NCBI RefSeq assembly: GCF_900074915.1
Contig: NZ_LT222319.1
Span: 5,573,501 to 5,637,500, forward strand
Direction: 5' to 3'
Origin: Pseudomonas cerasi
Lineage (GTDB): Bacteria; Pseudomonadota; Gammaproteobacteria; Pseudomonadales; Pseudomonadaceae
Length of the DNA stretch: 64,000 nucleotides
Shown here: piece by piece, positions 10,087-18,740 of the stretch
How positions within the stretch are numbered: position 1 is the first letter of the stretch
Layout of the letters: each line of letters opens with the position of its first letter
Position numbers and translations under genes: made by a program
Notes under the pieces: model-generated
Told to the model about the DNA's origin: nothing
What the model saw: the letters and a program-made list of their open reading frames with translations, nothing else
The model's database searches: none

Positions 10087-11359
10087 GCTGTGCATTCTCC
10101 TGAGTGTTGCCGTAACGAGAGATATCAAGGCCTTCAGCACTGATACGGGGTGTCTTGCGGGCAATGAGGTCTGCCAGCAAGCGACCGGAACCACACGCCA
10201 TCGTCCAGCCCAGAGTGCCATGGCCGGTATTGAGGAACAGGTTACGGAACGGTGTTGCACCCACAATCGGTGTGCCGTCGGGCGTGGTCGGACGCAACCC
10301 GGTCCAGAAATCGGCCTGGGTCAGGTCGCCGCCCTGAGGATAGAGGTCACCGACGATCATCTCCAGTGTTTCGCGTCGACGCGGATTGAGCGACAGGTCA
10401 AAACCGGCTATTTCCGCCATGCCACCGACGCGGATCCGGTTGTCGAAACGGGTGATCGCGACTTTATAGGTTTCATCGAGAATGGTCGAAGTCGGTGCCA
10501 TGTCCGGGTTGGTGATCGGCACGGTCAGCGAGTAGCCCTTCAGCGGATAGACCGGCGCCTTGATGCCCAGCGGTTTGAGCAACTGCGGCGAGTAACTGCC
10601 CAGCGCCAGCACGTAACGATCGGCGGTTTCGAGCTTGCCGTCGATCCACACGCCATTGATGCGGTCGCCAGCGTGGTCGAGGCGTTCGATGTTTTGCCCG
10701 TAGCGGAACTCGACACCCAGCGCCACGGCCATTTCCGCCAGGCGCGTGGTGAACAACTGACAGTCACCCGTCTGGTCATTGGGCAGGCGCAATGCACCGC
10801 TGAGGATGCCGGTCACACCGGCCAGCGCGGGCTCGACACGGGCAATGCCTTCGCGATCCAGCAGTTCGTAAGGAACACCGGACTGCTCGAGCACAGCGAT
10901 GTCCTTGGCGGCGTTGTCCAGCTGGGCCTGGGTCCGGAACAACTGCGTGGTGCCCAGGCTGCGCCCTTCGTAGGCGATGCCGGTCTCAAGGCGCAGTTCA
11001 TCCAGGCAATCGCGACTGTATTCGGACAGGCGTACCATGCGTTCTTTATTGACGGCGTAACGGCTGGCCGTGCAGTTGCGCAGCATCTGCGCCATCCACA
11101 GGTACTGATCGATATCCGCCGTCGCCTTGATCGCCAATGGCGCATGGCGCTGCAGCAGCCATTTGAGCGCTTTGAGCGGAACACCCGGCGCAGCCCATGG
11201 CGAGGCATAGCCCGGAGAAACCTGGCCGGCATTGGCAAAACTGGTTTCCATGGCGGCAGCAGGCTGACGGTCAACGACGGTCACCTGGAAACCGGCACGC
11301 GCCAGATAATAAGCACTGGTTGTACCGATAACGCCACTACCCAGGACCAGAACGCGCAT
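10058..11359 (-). CDS. dadA: D-amino acid dehydrogenase small subunit
   Basis: The 433-residue protein starts MRVLVLGSGVIGTTSAYYLA, a Rossmann GxGxxG FAD-binding motif, followed by VTVVDRQPAAAMETSFANAG, the typical DadA N-terminus. The C-terminus carries WTGLRPTTPDGTPIVG and NTGHGTLGWTMACGSG. It oxidises D-alanine and other D-amino acids to the oxo acid and ammonia, passing electrons to the respiratory chain at the inner membrane. It is the first gene of dadA-ridA-dadX and is divergent from an Lrp-family regulator gene; the 157-bp gap between them is AT-rich and is the likely control region. Confidence 0.95.
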   Translation of the reverse strand: MRVLVLGSGVIGTTSAYYLARAGFQVTVVDRQPAAAMETSFANAGQVSPGYASPWAAPGVPLKALKWLLQRHAPLAIKATADIDQYLWMAQMLRNCTASRYAVNKERMVRLSEYSRDCLDELRLETGIAYEGRSLGTTQLFRTQAQLDNAAKDIAVLEQSGVPYELLDREGIARVEPALAGVTGILSGALRLPNDQTGDCQLFTTRLAEMAVALGVEFRYGQNIERLDHAGDRINGVWIDGKLETADRYVLALGSYSPQLLKPLGIKAPVYPLKGYSLTVPITNPDMAPTSTILDETYKVAITRFDNRIRVGGMAEIAGFDLSLNPRRRETLEMIVGDLYPQGGDLTQADFWTGLRPTTPDGTPIVGATPFRNLFLNTGHGTLGWTMACGSGRLLADLIARKTPRISAEGLDISRYGNTQENAQHVNPAPAHQ

Positions 11360-11516
11360 GTCGATGACCTCATCGCGGATATCCGCTGATAATTCGAAGT
11401 TTTAAGCAAGGATGTGCGCAGTATATTGAGCAATGGGCAGTGCTTCTCACTGTATAAAGATCTATATTTGGTGTTTATTCGCGGCGATAAACGCTTTGCT
11501 AGAGGGGAAATGACCC

Positions 11517-12005
11517 GTGCGCACTCAACACCAGTCAAATCGTGAGCTGGACAAGATCGATCGCAATATTCTGCGCATCCTGCAGGCCGACGGGCGCATC
11601 TCGTTCACCGAGCTTGGCGAGCGGGTCGGCCTGTCAACTACGCCCTGTACAGAGCGGGTGCGCAGGCTGGAACGCGAGGGGATCATCATGGGCTACACCG
11701 CCCGGCTGAATCCGCAAAGCCTCAAGGCCAGCCTGCTGGTATTCGTCGAGATCAGCCTGGACTACAAGTCTGGCGACACCTTTGAAGAATTCCGCCGTGC
11801 CGTGCTGAAGCTTCCCCATGTGCTGGAGTGCCATCTGGTGTCCGGCGACTTCGACTACCTGGTCAAGGCGCGGATTTCCGAAATGGCGTCCTACCGCAAA
11901 CTGCTGGGCGATATCCTGCTCAAACTGCCGCACGTGCGTGAGTCCAAGAGCTACATCGTCATGGAGGAAGTCAAAGAGAGCCTGAATCTGCCGATTCCCG
12001 ACTGA
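11517..12005 (+). CDS. dadR: Lrp/AsnC-family regulator of the dad operon
   Basis: The 162-residue protein has an AsnC-type helix-turn-helix (LDKIDRNILRILQADGRISF, then TELGERVGLSTTPCTERVRR) and a C-terminal RAM ligand-binding domain (from about residue 75). It starts with GTG at 11517 after AGAGGGGAAA. Lrp family members bind amino acids, and the gene divergent from dadA in pseudomonads activates the operon in response to alanine. The name dadR (also annotated lrp) is assigned from this position. Confidence 0.88.
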   Translation: MRTQHQSNRELDKIDRNILRILQADGRISFTELGERVGLSTTPCTERVRRLEREGIIMGYTARLNPQSLKASLLVFVEISLDYKSGDTFEEFRRAVLKLPHVLECHLVSGDFDYLVKARISEMASYRKLLGDILLKLPHVRESKSYIVMEEVKESLNLPIPD

Positions 12006-12012
12006 TTGCCTG

Positions 12013-12366
12013 CTATACGAGTACCTGGCGAGTCGAGGCCATGTACTCATGAATCTGCTTTTCGACCCGTGGGTGGATCAACTCGACCGGCCGACGGCCA
12101 TTCGGGCAGGGCAGGCTTGCGGTGGTGCCGAACAGGCGGCAGATCAGCGGGCGTTCGTCATACACGGTGCAGCCTTGCGGACCAAGGTGTACGCAATTGA
12201 GTTCGTCCAGTGCAGCGTCCTGTTCGGCGGCCGTCTTGCGCGGCAGACGCGACATTTCTTCGGGCGACGTGGTCACCGGCCCACAGCAGTCGTGGCAGCC
12301 GGGCACACACTCGAACGAAGGAATCTGGCGACGCAGATCCGCTATTTTCTGACGGTTGCAGCTCAT
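12013..12366 (-). CDS. YkgJ-family cysteine cluster protein
   Basis: The protein of about 117 residues contains FECVPGCHDCCGPVTTSPEE, then ELNCVHLGPQGCTVYDERPL, then ICRLFG. This is the CxxxCxxCC ... C ... C pattern of the YkgJ/UPF0153 family, thought to bind zinc or an iron-sulphur cluster. The function is unknown. The ATG at 12366 was chosen; a GTG four codons upstream (12378) is possible. It ends 7 bp from the convergent end of dadR. Confidence 0.8.
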   Translation of the reverse strand: MSCNRQKIADLRRQIPSFECVPGCHDCCGPVTTSPEEMSRLPRKTAAEQDAALDELNCVHLGPQGCTVYDERPLICRLFGTTASLPCPNGRRPVELIHPRVEKQIHEYMASTRQVLV

Positions 12367-12471
12367 TGACTCGACCACTCATACATAAGGCCGCAAGTTT
12401 GCCTCAGTTGGCAGGCTCATGACAGCGGCTTATCCTCCCGACACGCCATCCGCCACCAACAGGACACGCTC

Positions 12472-13785
12472 ATGAACGCCCGCGTTCAGCACCCGACTCG
12501 TCACGATCAGCACGCTGCTTCCTACTACGCCGCCAGCAGTCATGCGCAAGCGGATCATCCTGCGCTGCAAGGTGAGGTGAAGGTGGATGTGTGCGTGGTA
12601 GGCGGTGGATTCTCCGGACTCAACACTGCCATCGAACTGGCCGAGCGCGGGTTCAGCGTGGCGCTGCTCGAAGCGCGCAAGATCGGTTGGGGGGCCAGCG
12701 GGCGCAATGGCGGTCAGTTGATTCGCGGGGTCGGTCATGGCGTCGAACAGTTCGCCAGTGTCATCGGCAGCGAAGGCGTGCGGCAGCTCAAGCTGCTGGG
12801 CATCGAGGCCGTCGAGATCGTACGTCAGCGCATCGAACGGCATGCTATCGATTGCGACCTGAAATGGGGTTATTGCGATCTGGCCAACAAACCGCGCGAC
12901 CTGCACAGCCTTGCCGAAGATGCAGAAGAGTTGCGCGGCCTGGGTTATCGCCATGCACTGCAGTTGCTGCAACCCGAAGAGATGCACAGCGTGGTGGGCT
13001 CCTCACGCTATGTCGGTGGCCTGATCGACATGGGCTCGGGGCATTTGCATCCGTTGAACCTTGCCTTGGGCGAAGCGGCTGTGGCGCAGTCGCTCGGCGT
13101 CCAGTTGTACGAACACTCAGCGGTGACGAACATCGATTATGGCCCGCAGGTCCGGGTGCATACAGCGGGCGGTTCGGTGCAGGCGCAGACCCTGGTGCTG
13201 GGTTGCAACGCCTACCTCAATGACTTGAATCCGGAAATCAGCGGCAAGGTGTTGCCTGCCGGCAGCTACATCATCGCCACCGAGCCATTGAGCGAAGCGC
13301 AGGCCCGTGAAGTGTTGCCGCAGGACATGGCGGTCTGCGATCAGCGCGTGACGGTGGATTACTACAGGCTGTCTGCCGACCGCCGTTTGCTGTTCGGCGG
13401 CGCCTGCCATTACTCGGGGCGTGACCCTGAGGATATCGCCGCGTACATGCGACCGAAGATGCTCGATGTATTTCCACAACTGGCCTCAGTGAAGATCGAT
13501 TACCAGTGGGGAGGGATGATCGGCATCGGCGCCAATCGCCTGCCGCAAATTGGCCGGCTCAAGCAGCATCCCAACGTATTTTATGCTCAGGCCTACTCGG
13601 GCCACGGTCTGAATGCCACGCATCTGGCAGGCCGACTGCTGGCCGAAGCCATCGCCGGGCAACACAGCGATGGCTTCGAGTTGTTCGCCAAAGTGCCGCA
13701 CATGACCTTTCCCGGCGGCAAGCACTTGCGCTCGCCTCTGCTGGCATTGGGCATGCTCTGGCACCGCCTTAAAGAGCTGCGCTAG
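12472..13785 (+). CDS. FAD-dependent oxidoreductase, gamma-glutamylputrescine oxidase (PuuB/PauB)-like
   Basis: The 437-residue DAO-family flavoprotein has VDVCVVGGGFSGLNTAIELA near residues 39-58 (dinucleotide-binding) and IGWGASGRNGGQLIRGVGHG, the signature of the PuuB/PauB/OrdL subgroup. These enzymes oxidise gamma-glutamylated putrescine or related polyamines to the aldehyde. The nearby KauB-type dehydrogenase (18.7 kb) would take the next step and the PauR-like regulator (8 kb) would control it. No gamma-glutamyl-polyamine synthetase gene is in the window. The exact polyamine substrate cannot be assigned. Confidence 0.85.
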   Translation: MNARVQHPTRHDQHAASYYAASSHAQADHPALQGEVKVDVCVVGGGFSGLNTAIELAERGFSVALLEARKIGWGASGRNGGQLIRGVGHGVEQFASVIGSEGVRQLKLLGIEAVEIVRQRIERHAIDCDLKWGYCDLANKPRDLHSLAEDAEELRGLGYRHALQLLQPEEMHSVVGSSRYVGGLIDMGSGHLHPLNLALGEAAVAQSLGVQLYEHSAVTNIDYGPQVRVHTAGGSVQAQTLVLGCNAYLNDLNPEISGKVLPAGSYIIATEPLSEAQAREVLPQDMAVCDQRVTVDYYRLSADRRLLFGGACHYSGRDPEDIAAYMRPKMLDVFPQLASVKIDYQWGGMIGIGANRLPQIGRLKQHPNVFYAQAYSGHGLNATHLAGRLLAEAIAGQHSDGFELFAKVPHMTFPGGKHLRSPLLALGMLWHRLKELR

Positions 13786-13787
13786 GC

Positions 13788-14039
13788 TCAGGGCCTCCAG
13801 AACGGCTTCATCGCCTCGACCCGCGCCTGGCGGAAATCCAGCCCGATGTCGCGCAACTGGTCGTCCGTCAGTGTCAGCAAGGTACGGCGTGACAACCAGC
13901 GGTGGCGATACAGTGCCCAGCGCCCCATGCCTGCCAACAGATCGGCCTTGTTCGAGCGGACCGTTCTGACCGCCGCTGGCCGATACTCATTCAATTCATG
14001 GCTGTGAAGCGCAAGGCGCACATCGCTGAACCCGTTCAT
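13788..14039 (-). CDS. DUF1127 domain protein
   Basis: The 83-residue basic protein ends with the DUF1127 motif: RHRWLSRRTLLTLTDDQLRD, then IGLDFRQARVEAMKPFWRP. It starts at the ATG ending at 14039 after AGGGAACAGGAC. Family members are small, arginine-rich proteins of largely unknown role; some bind RNA and affect phosphate or carbon metabolism. Its stop lies 2 bp from the end of the convergent FAD oxidase gene, and its start is divergent from the MocR-type gene across an AT-rich 175-bp gap. Confidence 0.8.
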   Translation of the reverse strand: MNGFSDVRLALHSHELNEYRPAAVRTVRSNKADLLAGMGRWALYRHRWLSRRTLLTLTDDQLRDIGLDFRQARVEAMKPFWRP

Positions 14040-14214
14040 GTCCTGTTCCCTCATCCTGGGTGGGTGTGGGTTCATGATGCAGCGAACAGCAAAACCAATA
14101 CAGATTCAAAAGTTCTTTATATTTTCCATACAGAAGATTCAAAAACGCCACTGAATGCTATATTTTCGGCCAATCTGTATTGCTTTACCGCATTCGAATT
14201 TCTAAGAGTACGCC

Positions 14215-15636
14215 ATGACGCTCTACGTCAACCTCGCCGAACTGCTCGGCTCGCGCATCGAAAACGGCTTCTATCGCCCCGGCGACCGCCTGCCCTCGGT
14301 GCGCGCATTGAGTGTCGAACATGGCGTCAGCCTGAGTACCGTGCAGCAGGCGTACCGGGTGCTGGAAGACAATGGCCTGGCCGCACCGAAACCCAAGTCC
14401 GGCTATTTCGTCTCGGTCAGCCGAAAAGCCCCTGCGCTGCCAGCGGTCGGCAGGCCTGTGCAGCGGCCTGTGGATATCTCTCAATGGGATCAGGTACTGG
14501 ACCTGATTCGCGTGGCACCTCTTGAAGCCGTCACGCAACTGGGGCGCGGCATGCCCGATGTCACCAGCCCGACCCTGAAACCGCTGATGCGCGCGCTGAG
14601 TCAGTTGAGTCGCCATCAGGACATGCCGGGCCTGTATTACGACAACATCTACGGCGTGCGCAGGCTGCGCGAGCAGATTGCCAGGCTGATGCTCGACTCG
14701 GGCTGCAACCTGACCGCCAATGACCTGATCGTCACCAATGGCTGTCATGAAGCGCTGTCAGCGAGTGTCCGGGCCATCTGCTCGCCGGGGGACATCGTGG
14801 CGGTGGACTCGCCAAGCTTCTTCGGCGCCATGCAAACGCTCAAGGGCGTGGGCATGAAAGCCATGGAAATCCCTACCGACCCGTTGACCGGCATCAGCCT
14901 CGAAGCACTGGAACTGGCGCTGGAACAATGGCCGATCAAGGTCATTCAGCTGACGCCCAACTGCAACAACCCGCTGGGTTATGTCATGCCTGAAGCACGC
15001 AAGCGGGCACTGCTGACCCTGGCGCAGCGCTTCGACGTGGCGATCATCGAAGATGATGTGTATGGAGACCTGGCCTACAACTACCCTCGCCCGCGCACCA
15101 TCAAATCCTTCGACGAGGACGGTCGCGTGCTGTTGTGCAGTTCGTTTTCCAAGACCCTGGCGCCCGGGCTGCGAATCGGCTGGGTAGCGCCGGGCCGCTA
15201 TCTGGAGCAGGTGCTGCACATGAAATACATCGGCACCGGCTCGACCGCCCCGCAGCCACAATTGGCCATTGCCGACTTCATCGAAGGCGGCCATTACGAG
15301 CCACATGTGCGGCGCATGCGTAGCCAATATCAGCGCAGTCGCGACCAGATGATCGACTGGGTGATGCGCTACTTCCCTGAAGGCACCCGCGCCAGCCGAC
15401 CACAAGGCGGCTTCATGCTGTGGGTGGAACTGGCCGAAGGCTTCGACACCCTGCGCCTGAACCGCGCCTTGCTGGGCAAGGGTGTGCAGATCGCTGTGGG
15501 CAGTATCTTTTCGGCATCGGGCAAGTACCGCAACTGCATGCGCATGAACTTCGCGACCAAACCCAACCGCGAAATCGAGAGCGCTGTGCGTATCGTGGGC
15601 GAGACAATTGCACTACTGAATGCGCAAACTGACTGA
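14215..15636 (+). CDS. MocR-type (GntR/aminotransferase) regulator
   Basis: The 473-residue protein has an N-terminal GntR winged helix (residues 5-68; RPGDRLPSVRALSVEHGVSL, then STVQQAYRVLEDNGL) joined to a fold-type I aminotransferase domain. The PLP lysine is Lys313 in SSFSKTLAPGLRIGW, and NPLGYVMP and DDVYGDLAYN are the cofactor-contact segments. MocR proteins sense PLP adducts and usually control a neighbouring gene. The divergent DUF1127 gene or the phospholipase D gene downstream are candidates. Its target is not determined by the sequence. Confidence 0.88.
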   Translation: MTLYVNLAELLGSRIENGFYRPGDRLPSVRALSVEHGVSLSTVQQAYRVLEDNGLAAPKPKSGYFVSVSRKAPALPAVGRPVQRPVDISQWDQVLDLIRVAPLEAVTQLGRGMPDVTSPTLKPLMRALSQLSRHQDMPGLYYDNIYGVRRLREQIARLMLDSGCNLTANDLIVTNGCHEALSASVRAICSPGDIVAVDSPSFFGAMQTLKGVGMKAMEIPTDPLTGISLEALELALEQWPIKVIQLTPNCNNPLGYVMPEARKRALLTLAQRFDVAIIEDDVYGDLAYNYPRPRTIKSFDEDGRVLLCSSFSKTLAPGLRIGWVAPGRYLEQVLHMKYIGTGSTAPQPQLAIADFIEGGHYEPHVRRMRSQYQRSRDQMIDWVMRYFPEGTRASRPQGGFMLWVELAEGFDTLRLNRALLGKGVQIAVGSIFSASGKYRNCMRMNFATKPNREIESAVRIVGETIALLNAQTD

Positions 15637-15708
15637 TGCGGGCAAATCTTTCCCGGTTTTGCGGGTCATATCGCCAAGTCGAGCCATGTCCAGACGCGGA
15701 AGATCAAT

Positions 15709-17289
15709 TTGAATAACTCATGGGCCTTGCCCTTTTGCTTGCTGGTTGCGTTATGCGTCAGCGGTTGCGCGCATCAACAGGTCGCCAGTGAGCCAAGCCA
15801 GGCCATGCCGTCTTCAGGCTCCGCGTTCGGCCGCTCGATCCAGGCCATGGCCATGCCCCACGAGGGACGTTCTGGCTTTCGTCTGTTGCCTGACAGCAGT
15901 GACGCTTTCAAGGCTCGCGCCGAACTGATCCGCAATGCCAAAAGCAGCCTTGATCTGCAGTATTACATCGTCCACGACGGCCTGAGCACGCGCGCCCTGA
16001 TCGATGAACTGCTCAAGGCGGCAGACCGTGGCGTACGTGTGCGTATCCTGCTGGACGACACCACCAGCGACGGTCTGGATCAGGCCATCGCCACCCTGGC
16101 CGCTCACCCGAACATTCAGATTCGCCTGTTCAACCCGCAAAACCTGGGGCGCGAGACCGGCATCACCCGCAGCCTCGGGCGCCTGATGAACCTGTCGCGC
16201 CAGCACCGGCGCATGCACAACAAGCTATGGCTGGCCGACAGCAGCGTGGCCATCGTCGGCGGGCGCAACCTGGGCGATGAATACTTCGATGCCGAGCCGA
16301 ACCTGAATTTCACCGATATCGACATGCTCAGCGTGGGGCCGGTGGCCGAGCAGCTCGGCCACAGCTTCGACCAGTACTGGAACAGCACACTCAGCAAGCC
16401 TATCGATGAGTTCATCTATTTCCGGCCAGACGGAGAGGATCTGGCCGAGGCCCGGCGCAAGCTGGACGATTCTCTGGAGCAGGCGCACCAGCAGCACAAG
16501 GCGCTGTATGAGCGATTGATGGCCTACAAGACTCAACCGCGCATGAAAACCTGGCTCAACGAGCTGGTCTGGGCTTACAACCAGGCGCTGTGGGATGCAC
16601 CGACCAAGGTACTGGCGCAGGGCGAGCCTGATCCGCACCTGCTGCTGACCACGCAACTGGCGCCTGAACTGCTGAACACGCACAAGGAACTGATGCTGAT
16701 CTCGGCCTACTTTGTGCCGGGCCAGGAAGGCTTGCTGTACCTGACCGGTCGGGCCGATGCCGGTGTCAATGTCAGCCTGCTGACCAACTCCCTGGAAGCC
16801 ACCGACGTGCCTGCCGTGCATGGCGGCTATGCGCCGTACCGCAAGGCACTGCTGGAGCATGGCGTGAAGCTCTTCGAGCTGCGCCGACAGCCTGGCGATA
16901 CCGAGACGATGCGCGGCAGCGGTCCGCATCTGTTCAAGAAAAGCCATTCTCTGGTCAGTTCCGAATCGAGCCTGCACAGCAAGGCGATGATCTTTGATCG
17001 GCAGAAGGTCTTTGTCGGCTCATTCAACTTCGATCCGCGCTCTGTGCTGTGGAATACCGAAGTGGGCGTATTGGTCGACAGCCCGCAACTGGCCGAACAA
17101 CTGCGCGAACTGACCTTGCAGGGCATGGCCCCGTCGCTCACCTACGAAGCGCGGCTGGAGGACGGCAAAGTGGTGTGGGTGACCGAAGACAACGGGCAGA
17201 TCCACACGCTGCATACCGAACCGGGCGACTGGTGGCGGCGTTTCAATGCGTGGATGAGCCGCGCCATCGGCCTGGAAAGAATGCTTTAA
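15709..17289 (+). CDS. Phospholipase D-family lipoprotein (cardiolipin synthase-like)
   Basis: The 526-residue protein starts at a TTG (15709) and begins MNNSWALPFCLLVALCVSGC, a lipoprotein signal with the lipidated cysteine at position 20. It has two HKD motifs: H-N-K-L-W-L-A-D from residue 170 and H-S-K-A-M-I-F-D near residue 424, each followed by G-G-R-N or G-S-F-N. This is the ClsC/YmdC-like group, which transfers or hydrolyses phosphatidyl groups. The lipid anchor and missing membrane helices place it in the periplasm. The TTG start is supported by a GGAAGA ribosome site and the signal peptide; no ATG gives the same frame. Confidence 0.85.
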   Translation: MNNSWALPFCLLVALCVSGCAHQQVASEPSQAMPSSGSAFGRSIQAMAMPHEGRSGFRLLPDSSDAFKARAELIRNAKSSLDLQYYIVHDGLSTRALIDELLKAADRGVRVRILLDDTTSDGLDQAIATLAAHPNIQIRLFNPQNLGRETGITRSLGRLMNLSRQHRRMHNKLWLADSSVAIVGGRNLGDEYFDAEPNLNFTDIDMLSVGPVAEQLGHSFDQYWNSTLSKPIDEFIYFRPDGEDLAEARRKLDDSLEQAHQQHKALYERLMAYKTQPRMKTWLNELVWAYNQALWDAPTKVLAQGEPDPHLLLTTQLAPELLNTHKELMLISAYFVPGQEGLLYLTGRADAGVNVSLLTNSLEATDVPAVHGGYAPYRKALLEHGVKLFELRRQPGDTETMRGSGPHLFKKSHSLVSSESSLHSKAMIFDRQKVFVGSFNFDPRSVLWNTEVGVLVDSPQLAEQLRELTLQGMAPSLTYEARLEDGKVVWVTEDNGQIHTLHTEPGDWWRRFNAWMSRAIGLERML

Positions 17290-18434
17290 GCGGGCGCAGC
17301 CTGCGTATCGCCGAACGCGCCGCGTCGCCGGATCAGTATCAGCAGGCCCAAGGCACCTGCAGCCATCATCAGCGGCAAGGCCTCACCGCTGACCCACTGG
17401 CTGCCCGCGCCGGCTATCAACGGGCCGAGCAGGCAGCCGATGCCCCACAGTTGAGCGACATGCGCGTTGGCGCGGACCAGCGAATCATCGCGATAGCGTT
17501 CGCCGATCAGAATCAGCGACAGGGTAAACAGCCCACCGGCACTGGCACCGAAGACGGTCCATAGCGGCCAGATCAGAACAGTGTCGATCAGCAATGGCAC
17601 CAGCAGACTGGACGCCAGCAGCAAGGCGGCACAGCCGGTGAACATCGCGCGACGTGAAATGCGGTCGGCGAGCATGCCGATCGGCAGTTGCAGCAGCGCG
17701 TCACCGACCACCACCACGCTGACCATGATCAGGGCGATTTCCGGGGTGAAGCCGTGGCGTATGCAGTAAAGCGGCAACAGGGTGAGGATCAGCGCTTCGA
17801 ACGCAGCAAACAGGGCGACCGCCCAGGCGATGGCAGGCATGCCGCGACAGAAGCCGGACAGATCGGCAAACGTCACGTTGCAGGATTCGGTCGACGGCGC
17901 GCCGGTGCGCCCCAGCAGCAGAAACGGTGAGCCGACCAGCAGCGCCACGCCAATCCAGAAACCGTAGTCGGCCTCGGTGCCGATCACGCCGAGCAGCAGC
18001 GGACCTGCCAGTTGGCTCAATGCGTAGGTGCTGCCATACAGCGCCGCCAGACGCCCGCGCAGGCGCTCGATGACCAGCTGATTGATCCAGCTTTCACCCA
18101 GCACGAAGACGATGGTCAGAATGACCCCGAGGGTCAGGCGCAAGACCAGCCAGATCCAGTAATACGGTAGCAGCGCCAGCGCGCCGACCGAAAACGCCCC
18201 GGCCCACAGACACAGGCGCATCAGATTGGCCGTGCCGAAGCGCGCCGCCAGACGACTGGCCAGCGCCGCGCCGAGCAGCACGCCCACCGCAGGCATCGCC
18301 GCCATGATGCCAATGGCGAACGAGCCATAGCCCCAGCCTGCCAGCCGCAATGAAACCAGCGGCATGCTGACGCCCATTGCCAGACCAACGCCCAGCACGG
18401 ACGCCAGCACAGCAAAATAAGTACCCCAACGCAT
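17286..18434 (-). CDS. Major facilitator superfamily transporter
   Basis: The 382-residue membrane protein has about 12 hydrophobic segments. The loop 2-3 region reads ASRLAARFGTANLMRLCLWA, and the second half has GMLADRISRRAMFTGCAALL at the equivalent position, both variants of the MFS signature. The family resembles YcaD-type MFS proteins of unknown substrate. The start at 18434 (MRWGTYFAVLASVLG) was chosen because the frame upstream runs into intergenic repeat DNA. Its stop overlaps the end of the convergent phospholipase D gene by 4 bp. Confidence 0.85.
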   Translation of the reverse strand: MRWGTYFAVLASVLGVGLAMGVSMPLVSLRLAGWGYGSFAIGIMAAMPAVGVLLGAALASRLAARFGTANLMRLCLWAGAFSVGALALLPYYWIWLVLRLTLGVILTIVFVLGESWINQLVIERLRGRLAALYGSTYALSQLAGPLLLGVIGTEADYGFWIGVALLVGSPFLLLGRTGAPSTESCNVTFADLSGFCRGMPAIAWAVALFAAFEALILTLLPLYCIRHGFTPEIALIMVSVVVVGDALLQLPIGMLADRISRRAMFTGCAALLLASSLLVPLLIDTVLIWPLWTVFGASAGGLFTLSLILIGERYRDDSLVRANAHVAQLWGIGCLLGPLIAGAGSQWVSGEALPLMMAAGALGLLILIRRRGAFGDTQAAPA

Positions 18435-18499
18435 TTCCACGCTCCTGCCCAGCGCCGCGCTACGCGCTCTTCGCCTTGTACAAATCCTGAAATGTCCAT

Positions 18500-18735
18500 C
18501 GAGCCAATGGCACGCAGAGCTTGGGAACGATGAGCAATCTTGAGGTCCCATCGCGCCAATGCTTCGCGTTGGCATGCATCCCGTGACGCTCCGCGTCACA
18601 GAACTGCGCCGTTGCGCACATCCAAGCCAGGACGCGGAGCGTCCAGAACCACACGCCCACGCAGAGCGTGGGAGCGATGATCGTGAGACCCCATCTTGCC
18701 AATGCTCCGAGGGCAGAGCCTCGGAGCGATAGGCA
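18500..18735. repeat. Cluster of short intergenic hairpin repeats
   Basis: The 306-bp gap before the aldehyde dehydrogenase gene holds a run of short palindromes with the same core and different stems: GTGACGCTCCGCGTCAC, GGACGCGGAGCGTCC, CCCACGCAGAGCGTGGG and GCCAATGCTTCGCGTTGGC. Similar units recur near 23.7, 30.2 and 55.4 kb. No gene is evident here. Confidence 0.75.
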
Positions 18736-18740
18736 AATGA

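Noticed and set aside
10052..11389. 445-codon open frame opposite dadA (plus strand)
   Set aside because: It is an antisense shadow of dadA, whose FAD motif and full-length match are clear.
12472..13785. Second dadA-type D-amino acid dehydrogenase
   Set aside because: The GASGRNGGQL motif and N-terminal extension fit the PuuB/PauB group rather than DadA.
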